Source: a virus. Taken from it: 35,542 nt of DNA. A program made the position numbers and the translations under genes. The notes beneath the pieces were generated by a model. It searched no databases, was not told the DNA's origin, and worked only from the letters and a program-made list of their open reading frames with translations. This document shows, piece after piece, positions 28,446-35,542 of the stretch; within the stretch, counting starts at the first letter, position 1; the number at the start of each line of letters is the position of its first letter. The stretch spans positions 1 through 35,542 of IMG/VR virus record IMGVR_UViG_3300017735_000040, one strand, 5' to 3'.

Positions 28446-29293
28446 TAGGAAATCCTCAAGAATATTGTGCCGCGACCATAAGTGCTAGTGCTATTGTAAG
28501 TCACAGAGCCCATAGCTCTCCATGTTCCTGACATCGTGGTATCTCCACGGGCCAAACCTGTCATATTTGCGTTATAAACATTGTTATTAACAGTTAAGTT
28601 TTGAATGGCATTAACGCCGCCGCTCTGCAATGAACTGCCAGACACTGAAGAGCCAGATGTCACTGAAGAACCATTCTTGACCAGAAAAGCATATGTTCCA
28701 ACCGCGCCAAATGTTGTTGGCTGCGTATATAGGCTGGCCGCAGTAATAAAACCGCTATTGTTTGTTAGCTGACTTGTGGTTGTGGGAATGTTTGAGATTG
28801 ACGCTGCTTGCGATGACGTAAGTAGCGAATATCCAGACTGAAAAGTTAAAGCTAACGTGCCGTTTGACGTTATAGGTGACCCAGAGACTGAAAAACCAGT
28901 GGGAGCCGTTAAAGCAACACTCGTAACCGATCCCGTTCCGACAGAAGCATTGATATATGTTTTTATGTCTGACAAAGCCACCTGTTTCATCGTGCCATTG
29001 TCATTAAAAACAACTCTATCAGCATCAACAACAGTCGTGGATGTCGCGCTAGTGTCTCCGTCTAATATGTTAATTTCTGTAGTTGATACCGAAAGCCCAT
29101 CTAGCGAGTTTAATTCGGCGGCGGTGGCGGTTACCGCCGTTCCTCCAATTTTCCAAGAACCAGTAGTAAGGTTTGGCTCAATTGTTGTAACGCCATTCAA
29201 ACCATCGCCAATATTGTCAAGTGTATTGTTAAGAATTAAGCCCCAACTGTCTTCTGACCCACCAATTGTCGGTTTTGTAATCGTCACAGCCAT
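28445..29293 (-). CDS. Tail fibre protein with AAELN repeats
   Basis: 282 residues. N-terminal TITKPTIGGSEDSWGLILNN is a familiar virion-attachment start of marine fibres. Then come fibre repeats of the AAELNSLDG/TEINILDG type (about 58-82) and a Ser/Gly-rich beta shaft (NGTLALTFQSGYSLLTSSQA, NNSGFITAASLYTQPTTFG). The C-terminal tip (LARGDTTMSGTWRAMGSVTY) probably binds the host surface. It lies between a repeat-rich protein and its likely chaperone. The AAELN modules are shared with the fibre crossing the join, so exchange between the two genes is possible. Confidence 0.8.
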   Translation of the reverse strand: MAVTITKPTIGGSEDSWGLILNNTLDNIGDGLNGVTTIEPNLTTGSWKIGGTAVTATAAELNSLDGLSVSTTEINILDGDTSATSTTVVDADRVVFNDNGTMKQVALSDIKTYINASVGTGSVTSVALTAPTGFSVSGSPITSNGTLALTFQSGYSLLTSSQAASISNIPTTTSQLTNNSGFITAASLYTQPTTFGAVGTYAFLVKNGSSVTSGSSVSGSSLQSGGVNAIQNLTVNNNVYNANMTGLARGDTTMSGTWRAMGSVTYNSTSTYGRGTIFLRIS

Positions 29294-29304
29294 CTAAATC
29301 TCCT

Positions 29305-30327
29305 TTAAGCGGCAGTCTGCACAACGGTCCATGTGCCATTTATAGCAGAAACTTCATTCCATGTCTTGTTATCTATCTGCTGTAAGTCCCATAGGAAACG
29401 AACAGATGGCTCAACGGGAGCGCCCATTAAAATTTCATCACTAGCTAAAATATGCACTTGATTGAACGGGACGGGGTTAATCCGAGAAGTTGCAATAAGT
29501 TTATTTGGCTTTATGTGAGCAAGTTGCTGCACAACGATATTGTCGACGACAGCCGATCCTGCTGTAATTTTGGCAGGGGTTATTAATTGCTGCAATTCAA
29601 CATTTGCGCTTTCGACAACAAATGTTGACGTTAAACTATTTGCTTGAAAAGCATAATTAACAGTTACAACAACGTCTTGAATATTGAGCGTTGATGTAAG
29701 ACCAGCTATTGTGAAATTATGAACCTCAGTAATTGAAATGCTGTCTACTATTGGCACAATACTTAAGTTTTGAGCCGTAATAGCACCAGAAATTTCGATT
29801 GCCGCACTATCTATAATCGAAGTTATAGTAAGATCGTTAGGAATTAAGTGATGAACTGAAGTAACTATGGCAGTGTCAACGACCGCCGTTGTGCTTATAT
29901 TGTTTGCATCAAAATTATAAACGCTGTTTAAGCCAATTGCATCCAAAACAGGAGCATTAGCGGTAATTTCTACAGCTGTAAGACTATACAAAAGTGATGA
30001 AACGACGCTGTCAACCAAAGGTGCGCTTAATGTAATTTCGTCACACGAAAATGAATATTGCGACGCAACATTTATAACATCAATAACTGGCGTTGAAGTT
30101 ATATCGGATAAAGAGAAACTATGTTCGACTTGAATGGAAGCGTTATCAATTTGCGCATTTTGCGCCTCAATCGAATTAGCATTCAAGACGTGAGTTTGGT
30201 TCAAATTGGCTTGATCCACTGCCGGATTGCCAGCCGCAATATCAGACGCTACAAAGTTAAGCCCAAGTGCTTGAACCTGACTTGTTGCGCTTATTGGAGC
30301 AGAAGCTAGTGGACTAAAACCAAGCAT
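29305..30327 (-). CDS. Repeat-built beta-rich fibre protein (340 aa)
   Basis: 340 residues built from about 12 copies of a 22-24 residue unit with the pattern H/Y-x-F/L-x-x-x-x-I-T-x-x-x-x-V-D-x-x-x-I-x-x-V. Examples are HSFSLSDITSTPVIDVINVA, YSLTAVEITANAPVLDAIGL and HNFTIAGLTSTLNIQDVVVT. Proteins with this repeat are found in phages and prophages beside fibre genes. The regular spacing suggests a beta-helix or stacked shaft. A short C-terminal domain (LWDLQQIDNKTWNEVSAING) ends the protein. The precise role is unknown; the position between two fibre/chaperone sets makes a shaft or spike likely. Confidence 0.75.
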   Translation of the reverse strand: MLGFSPLASAPISATSQVQALGLNFVASDIAAGNPAVDQANLNQTHVLNANSIEAQNAQIDNASIQVEHSFSLSDITSTPVIDVINVASQYSFSCDEITLSAPLVDSVVSSLLYSLTAVEITANAPVLDAIGLNSVYNFDANNISTTAVVDTAIVTSVHHLIPNDLTITSIIDSAAIEISGAITAQNLSIVPIVDSISITEVHNFTIAGLTSTLNIQDVVVTVNYAFQANSLTSTFVVESANVELQQLITPAKITAGSAVVDNIVVQQLAHIKPNKLIATSRINPVPFNQVHILASDEILMGAPVEPSVRFLWDLQQIDNKTWNEVSAINGTWTVVQTAA

Positions 30328-30336
30328 AGTCGATCC

Positions 30337-30837
30337 TTACGGTTTAGTTGGGAAGTCGCCTTCATCCAAATTAGGCCAGTTGGAGTGGCTGGTGATGTCA
30401 CGCAATGCCTGGCGGTAGGTTGTCATCGCTGCGTCCATCGTCACATCAGTGAGCGCAAAGTAATCTGTTGCATTAAGCAACTCGTCACGTTTCATGCGAT
30501 TTTCTTGAGCTACTCTATCATCTAGCCTGGCCTGATGCGCAGCTTCTTGCTCCGCCTTAGTAATTGCATCGCCCTTTTCATCCGTCGTGTCTCGGAACAT
30601 ATCGCGGGCAACGTACTTCTCGACCCAATTTCCATTGGCGTCTTGCTCCACACCGTCCCTCACAGATATTTGGTATGCTCCCGTTGCGGCAGGTGGACTG
30701 CGTAGAACTGCATCCAAGTTAAGTGCATCAAGGGTTGCAGCCTTCCAAACTCTCGGCAGCGACATGTTGGGATTTAGAGCCCGCCATTGCCCTTGCGTTT
30801 TGACTACGCCTGTTGTTCTGTTTCTGTATTCACTCAT
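30337..30837 (-). CDS. Tail fibre assembly chaperone-like protein (166 aa)
   Basis: 166 residues. The C-terminal RMKRDELLNATDYFALTDVT and MDAAMTTYRQALRDITSHSN matches the Phage_tail_APC pattern closely (KRDxLLxxTDYxxLxDVxM...YRQALRDI). The N-terminal half (RNRTTGVVKTQGQWRALNPN, DGVEQDANGNWVEKYVARDM) is a beta-rich module found in similar proteins. It follows the giant repeat protein and so may fold it; the paralogue at 28032-28445 follows another fibre. Confidence 0.82.
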   Translation of the reverse strand: MSEYRNRTTGVVKTQGQWRALNPNMSLPRVWKAATLDALNLDAVLRSPPAATGAYQISVRDGVEQDANGNWVEKYVARDMFRDTTDEKGDAITKAEQEAAHQARLDDRVAQENRMKRDELLNATDYFALTDVTMDAAMTTYRQALRDITSHSNWPNLDEGDFPTKP

Positions 30838-30864
30838 TTGATTGATCCTTTCGTATGAGCTTGA

Positions 30865-33800
30865 TTATGCGAGTGCATAGTAAATATAGTTTCCTGTCGG
30901 AAGTGCCGCACCGATCTCGAACCCAGAACTGTTGGGGTCAATTTCGTCAACATTTGTAACTTCTAATGCGTTACTGTTTAAAGACAGTCTGCTATCATTC
31001 CCGCTCACAATTCCTCGAGTCGAGTCGTAGGTGAGCCAGTTACCAGCCGCATCTGTCCGCTTCAACATTACAAGAGAGCTTCCGCTAGAAAATCCACAGT
31101 CAACAACAGTATTAGAGCCGGTTGTGTGTGCTATGCCTCCAACTTTTGATACACCATCCGCTGTGCCAAAGCAGAACATGATGTAATTGGCCGAGTTAGT
31201 ATTGAGGCTAGTTGCCACACGAATGGTTGAAGCAGTTGGAGCCGTCCCATCCCAAATTGTTGACGAAGTAACCGCTGCGTCACTATTTAAGATCAGATGA
31301 TAGTCCTCTGGCGAGGAGGCGTGTGCATCTTTGTGGTAGACGTACCAATCGTGGCTTGCTGTGTCTCTCTTCACCCACACCATCTCCGGTATCGTCTGGA
31401 CGTCATGGTTCAACGTCCTAGCGCCTGTTCCTTTTCCCATATACATATGATGGTCAAAGAACGATCTTGCAGTTTTCCATAAGTACGCGACACCGGGGTT
31501 GTTGGAGGTGTTCAATGTAGCCGTACCAACGCCCTCGTTGTTGTCCCACCCAGTTGCAGCAATAGGTCCATTTCCTCCGATTGCATTGCTGTTGGTTTTT
31601 ACCGCTTGGGTAGGCCAATCCCTAGTGCTGACAAACCAATCCGTTATGTACGAGGCTATACTCTTTGTAATTACCATATCCGTTGTGAAGCCAGACTTGT
31701 AATATGGCAGAGGTGTGCTTTCACCTACGTTATCGACCTTAAATACCTTCGTGACATCTGTAGGTTTGCCCATATTTCCGCGGCGGATCGCCATGTAAAT
31801 ATATTCATTATTGTTATAATTTAGCTGATTATTTCTAATCTGGAAGCCTGTGTTTTCTGTCTTCACCCAATGATTAGTGGTTTTTCGACCGCCATAACTG
31901 TCGGTGAACCAAACTGGGTTATATTGATTATATGCGTACTCGTTTGGTATCCCTGTCAGAGAATTCATCATATACCGCTTATCACCATAATCCTTTGGCG
32001 TGATCCATATACTTTGAGGACGAAAGCCTAGGTCAATCATAGCGCCATCATATTGGTCACCATTTCCGGTGTAGGTGCCGCATTTAATCATGTCTTGGTT
32101 GCTGTCGTCGCCGTGCGTTGAACCATCGTTATGGGCAAAGACATAATAAGTATATGTGGTATTGTTGCTGTTTACTTTGCCATCAGAACCGACTGTGAAC
32201 TCGGTTGAAGTTGGGTCCACATAGCTGCTATTGTTTCCAAAAACGCTGTTACTTGAGCCTTTGGCGTAAGCAAGATTGAGATAATTCCAACTTGTTGTCC
32301 CAGCAAAGCCTCGATGCCAAAATGCCCAGTGGTTCCCAGAACTCTTCACCCAGATCATGCCTACAGTCCCATTCAGTCCATGGGTGATCGCCTGAGTGCT
32401 TCCATTTCCTGTGTACTGGCCGTGTGCAAAGAAATCATCAGCATTTCGCCATGTTTGACTGTAATATTCATAGCCACTGTAATTGCCTTGAAGATAGTTA
32501 CCACTCGAAAGAGTGTAGCCATCTGTGTTAAATGTGGATAGGTTGTAGGTGGCTTCTGCTCCAGAAGACCCAAGGTCAAACTCCTTGGTGGCACCGCGTG
32601 TTGTATCTGTTAATACGCTTCGTGCTGCGCTGTTAGTGACATCCGATCTTGCTGTAAGCACAGCGCCGCCGTGCGTAGATAAGTCAACTCCGTTGGTTAT
32701 AGTTTGTGTTGCTGACGTACCTGCGTAGCGATTAATTGAATAAACGTCCTCAATATTTAAGCCGCCAGAAGAGCCACTGCTGCTAACTGGCATTGTCTTT
32801 CGGATAGCTATGTATATATATTTTGACCCATTTACGTTTTCGTAATTGTTTGACGATGCACCAGTTTTCCATCCCGAACTATCCGTTTGAGCCCAGTTAG
32901 CGTATGTGAAGAATTGTGCTGCACCAACAAGATTTGGGTAAAGTGTTTCAGCGGTGCCAGAAGCAGTCATCCCCCTCGTTTGATCGTGGATTTTCCAATG
33001 GTCGTATTGTCCGCCGTTAGTAATTCTCTTTGTTAATATAAATTCGGCCTCAAAGCCAACATCGATGGTTCTAAGGGAAGTGCCATCGCCTGTATACACA
33101 CCACATCTAATGATGTCTTGATCGGCATTTGCACCAAATATTCCATCTCCGTTATTATCTGCAAAGATATAGGCTACATATGTATGTCCATTAGTATTAA
33201 AAAAAGTAGAACTTGCACTGGAAACGTAGAAGTCTGTGGTAGTGGGTGCTGTCGAGGGAAAGGCACTATTTGGTTCCTCATTAACAGCACCGCTCATATT
33301 AAGGTTGTTTTCATTTGAAGATAGGTCTTTGTGCCAAACCCACCAAAAATCTAAATTACCACTGTTACTTGTACTTTTAATCATGATGCAGCCCACGTCA
33401 TGATTTAGTGCGTGACCAATACTTCGACTATTTGTGCCGTCCCCGGTCCATGTTTGTACATCAAAGAACGATGCGTGCTTTTTAAATGACCAACCCACAT
33501 AATTCTCGGTTGTGTCGTTTATTACGTTATGGGTTCCTATAGAAAAACCATCGGCATTAAAGGAAGTTAGACCTGTCGAATTAGTTACGCTTGCACTGTA
33601 CGGCCAACCTGTTTTAAGTGCCTTAGTAGCTCCACGCTCAGTATCATAAAATTGGTGGTCTGTGGCAGCACTTCTGGACTTTAGCCACACCAAACCACCA
33701 TCAGTTGCCATATCAAGGTTAGTTACAATTGACTGTGCAGAGCCCGTTCCCGTGTAAGTAGAAATGTTAAATACATCTTGAACATAGGTAGCAGAGCCAC

Positions 33801-34752
33801 CACCGCTGCTTGATAGGGTCCAAGTGCCGTTCGTGTCGTATTGGTAGACCGTGTCGTTTGTGTTTCCAACAGCATACATTTTGGTTGCGTCTGGGTCAAA
33901 AGCAAGGCCGCGCGGAAAACCCATTTCGTTACTTAGATCGAAGTTTTTATTTGCATATGACCCACTTGATATGTCCCACGCAGTCGTGAGGTCATATTGT
34001 TTTATATCCGTTGCTATAGTGTCTTGCACAAATACTTGCGTCCCAGACGAATTAAAGTGAATTTGACTAAAGCCATAAGTCCGGTTACTGCCACTTGCGG
34101 TATAATTTGCGCTATTTGTCAGCTCTAAGAAGTTGTTGTAACTAGCGGTGCTTAAGTCGAACGCTGTTGATAAATCCCATTCAAATATACCGGGCTTATC
34201 CCCATACAGCGTATAGTTTTGAGCAGCAATATAAAATTTAGTTCCATCGGGTTTGAATGCTGCACCTCTGGGGACTTCATTTGTGCTGAAATGATGCAGG
34301 CTTTTACTATCTGCTGAAGCGGTACTCACATCGTAAGCGGTAGTGAGCGTATGTTGGTGGTATTTCGCGTTGTTGTGATCCAGATTATAAAGTTTAGTAC
34401 CATTGTCCCCAAAGCAAAAAGACAACAGTGAGCCTTGAGCACTAGCAAGAGCATAATCAGAACTTGATCCATCGTATGATGCGGTTGTCACATCCCACGC
34501 CGTTGATAGACTATAAGTGAAGAATTTCTTAGTAGTAAAATCAGAGACAATCATCTTTGTGCCAGCAGGGTTAAAATCAACACCACTTGGGAAAGTCGCC
34601 TGAGATGAAACATCGTAACTTTTGTTTGCGTAGCTTGCGCCCGATATGTCGAGCGTAGAAGAGCCACTTCCGCCACCGCCGCCGCCGCCACCGCCGCCAG
34701 AACCTGTTGAAACACCAGCGGCAGCTGCGGTAAGTTTTTTAGTTGTCGCCAT
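30865..34752 (-). CDS. Giant tail spike/fibre protein: beta-propeller plus DUF7483-type repeats (1295 aa)
   Basis: 1295 residues. Residues 19-28 are ten glycines. Residues about 35-315 contain five repeats of a propeller blade (FPSGVDFNPAGTKMIVSD, then YSLSTAWDVTTASYD and variants). Then come three modules of roughly 270-300 residues, each made of three sub-repeats of the DUF7483 type (for example EDVYSINRYAGTSATQTITN, FFAHGQYTGNGSTQAITHGL and MIKCGTYTGNG, with recurring W-V-K-R-x...W...D-x-x-R-G). These are lectin-like beta folds in fibres of marine phages. AAGGAG lies nine bases before the ATG. It is probably the main host-recognition spike; a chaperone-like gene follows. Confidence 0.85.
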   Translation of the reverse strand: MATTKKLTAAAAGVSTGSGGGGGGGGGGSGSSTLDISGASYANKSYDVSSQATFPSGVDFNPAGTKMIVSDFTTKKFFTYSLSTAWDVTTASYDGSSSDYALASAQGSLLSFCFGDNGTKLYNLDHNNAKYHQHTLTTAYDVSTASADSKSLHHFSTNEVPRGAAFKPDGTKFYIAAQNYTLYGDKPGIFEWDLSTAFDLSTASYNNFLELTNSANYTASGSNRTYGFSQIHFNSSGTQVFVQDTIATDIKQYDLTTAWDISSGSYANKNFDLSNEMGFPRGLAFDPDATKMYAVGNTNDTVYQYDTNGTWTLSSSGGGSATYVQDVFNISTYTGTGSAQSIVTNLDMATDGGLVWLKSRSAATDHQFYDTERGATKALKTGWPYSASVTNSTGLTSFNADGFSIGTHNVINDTTENYVGWSFKKHASFFDVQTWTGDGTNSRSIGHALNHDVGCIMIKSTSNSGNLDFWWVWHKDLSSNENNLNMSGAVNEEPNSAFPSTAPTTTDFYVSSASSTFFNTNGHTYVAYIFADNNGDGIFGANADQDIIRCGVYTGDGTSLRTIDVGFEAEFILTKRITNGGQYDHWKIHDQTRGMTASGTAETLYPNLVGAAQFFTYANWAQTDSSGWKTGASSNNYENVNGSKYIYIAIRKTMPVSSSGSSGGLNIEDVYSINRYAGTSATQTITNGVDLSTHGGAVLTARSDVTNSAARSVLTDTTRGATKEFDLGSSGAEATYNLSTFNTDGYTLSSGNYLQGNYSGYEYYSQTWRNADDFFAHGQYTGNGSTQAITHGLNGTVGMIWVKSSGNHWAFWHRGFAGTTSWNYLNLAYAKGSSNSVFGNNSSYVDPTSTEFTVGSDGKVNSNNTTYTYYVFAHNDGSTHGDDSNQDMIKCGTYTGNGDQYDGAMIDLGFRPQSIWITPKDYGDKRYMMNSLTGIPNEYAYNQYNPVWFTDSYGGRKTTNHWVKTENTGFQIRNNQLNYNNNEYIYMAIRRGNMGKPTDVTKVFKVDNVGESTPLPYYKSGFTTDMVITKSIASYITDWFVSTRDWPTQAVKTNSNAIGGNGPIAATGWDNNEGVGTATLNTSNNPGVAYLWKTARSFFDHHMYMGKGTGARTLNHDVQTIPEMVWVKRDTASHDWYVYHKDAHASSPEDYHLILNSDAAVTSSTIWDGTAPTASTIRVATSLNTNSANYIMFCFGTADGVSKVGGIAHTTGSNTVVDCGFSSGSSLVMLKRTDAAGNWLTYDSTRGIVSGNDSRLSLNSNALEVTNVDEIDPNSSGFEIGAALPTGNYIYYALA

Positions 34753-34765
34753 TGGTTTGCGCTCC

Positions 34766-35542
34766 TTATGCTAGTGCTTGACCAGCCGTAAAGCCTCGCC
34801 ATGTGGTCCCACCGTCTCTTGTAGTGAAGACAAAGTAATCGACCGCATTTGCAGTTGCTGTAAGCGTGGGCGCGGTTCCCGAAGGCCAGGTCACAGTAGG
34901 CCATGTCACTGCGTGACCAGAGCCACCACTGTCTTGAATAATTTCGACGCTGAAAGTGTACGCCGTGCCACTGGCAGGGGGGTTTGTGAATGTGAACGTG
35001 GTGGCAGCGGAAAGCACTATACTAAATGAGTTTCCTGCCTCACAATCAACCGCTGGTGTTGCTCCAGACAGAGCGACATAAGTCTCATTGTAACTGTCAA
35101 CAATCAATTCACCAGTAATGTCCACATCGCCCGTATACGTTGCGCCTAACTTTGCGTCTAGCTGAGTTTGTATTGCGGAAGTTACACCGTCAACATAGCC
35201 AAGCTCAGTTGCTGTGAGTGTAGCAGGAACTCCATCTAAAGTATTTAACTCCGCTGCGGTTGCCGTAACACTTAGGTCTGAAAGGGACGATACAGTGCCA
35301 GTGCCTTTTGCATCAAGTTGAGTCTGAATTGCGCTGGTAACGCCGTCAACATAGTTTAATTCAGCAGTAGAAAGTGTCGCTCCCGAAAGAATATTAAGCT
35401 CTGCCGCGGAGGCAGAAACGCCTAAATCAGACAAGTCATCAATAGCACCGACTTCAACTGATCCGCCCATATTTGAGTGGTTCGCACAGTAGTAAAAAAG
35501 ATCATAAGGCGCATCTTGCTCCAAAGTCACTTCAACGTAAGC
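34766..35542 (-). CDS. Tail fibre/adhesin, C-terminal part (continues from 1-522)
   Basis: This is the distal part of the fibre gene that crosses the join; after removal of the duplicate bases the last 217 residues lie at 34766-35419. It contains repeated AAELNxLDG and TELxYVDGVTSAIQTQLDAK units (two near-identical copies, in DNA about 35150-35390), a fibre shaft pattern. A C-terminal beta domain follows (FSIVLSAATTFTFTNPPASG, VTWPTVTWPSGTAPTLTATA, DYFVFTTRDGGTTWRGF), typical of fibre tips. Codon and repeat identity between units could allow length variation by recombination. The next gene, the giant spike, starts 13 bases after the stop. Confidence 0.85.
   Translation of the reverse strand, partial: AYVEVTLEQDAPYDLFYYCANHSNMGGSVEVGAIDDLSDLGVSASAAELNILSGATLSTAELNYVDGVTSAIQTQLDAKGTGTVSSLSDLSVTATAAELNTLDGVPATLTATELGYVDGVTSAIQTQLDAKLGATYTGDVDITGELIVDSYNETYVALSGATPAVDCEAGNSFSIVLSAATTFTFTNPPASGTAYTFSVEIIQDSGGSGHAVTWPTVTWPSGTAPTLTATANAVDYFVFTTRDGGTTWRGFTAGQALA
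35420..35542. repeat. Terminal direct repeat, right copy
   Basis: Exact copy of the first 123 bases. Removing one copy gives a circle of 35,419 bp. The fibre gene that starts at 522 on the minus strand then continues in frame from 35419 down to its stop at 34766. Confidence 0.95.

Noticed and set aside
28857-29297. Plus-strand 146-codon frame opposite the 282-aa fibre
   Set aside because: Composition mirrors the Ser/Thr-rich fibre on the other strand, and no promoter or ribosome site is seen.
1-35542. Integrase, attachment site or lysogeny repressor
   Set aside because: No tyrosine or serine recombinase motif and no CI-like repressor was found on either strand; the small HTH proteins are not enough to claim lysogeny.
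1-35542. tRNA genes or CRISPR arrays
   Set aside because: No cloverleaf with a TTCRA arm was noticed in the intergenic gaps, and the only regular short repeats are the iterons and coding repeats; a tRNAscan run was not possible.

Overview
The window looks like a complete, circularly closed genome of a tailed phage with a short, podovirus-like tail. Its first 123 bases are repeated exactly as its last 123 bases, so the unit is about 35.4 kb and one tail-fibre gene runs across the join. I see no integrase, RNA polymerase or DNA polymerase. Capsid, portal, adaptor, ejection and tail proteins resemble families common in marine phages of Alphaproteobacteria. The 3-TM gene-transfer-agent type holin and a small GcrA-like helix-turn-helix protein point the same way. 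The host assignment is inference from protein resemblance.

Layout. (1) Late block, all on the minus strand. It starts at a promoter near 4210-4237 with small and large terminase and continues through tiny packaging/structural genes, an adaptor and small beta-rich proteins to the join. It resumes at 35.4 kb with fibres, a giant repeat protein, two fibre chaperones, a tail nozzle-like protein, ejection proteins (one with a SleB-type hydrolase), portal, scaffold, major capsid and a lysis cassette. It ends at a strong terminator at 13989-14018. Tail genes precede portal and capsid, which is not the textbook order. (2) Minus-strand block 7724 to 4498: a lambda O-like initiator with 15-bp iterons inside its gene, a gene in the lambda P position, then a ParB-like protein, a TET-associated-type glycosyltransferase and a TagD-like cytidylyltransferase. 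(3) Plus-strand early block 7943-10697: small protein, Gp157, ERF annealase, SSB, DUF1367/NinB-like, GcrA-like HTH, coiled coil, HNH/Ref-like nuclease. (4) Minus-strand early block 13886 to 10686: DUF932, small proteins, two small DNA-binding proteins, RusA resolvase and a HAD enzyme resembling eukaryotic-type phosphomannomutase.

Together these indicate lambda-like theta initiation at an origin within the O-like gene using the host replisome, ERF/SSB/RusA recombination, and headful or cohesive packaging by a two-subunit terminase. Four early transcription units share one 18-bp promoter element, a 16-bp spacer and an almost identical leader (GGAGGTTCAmATG), which suggests co-regulation. The most unusual items are the glycosyltransferase/cytidylyltransferase/ParB cassette without a visible TET or methylase, the phosphomannomutase-like HAD, the intact type-1-copper-like motif in a tail fibre, the iterons, and a possible structured RNA at the end of the late operon.
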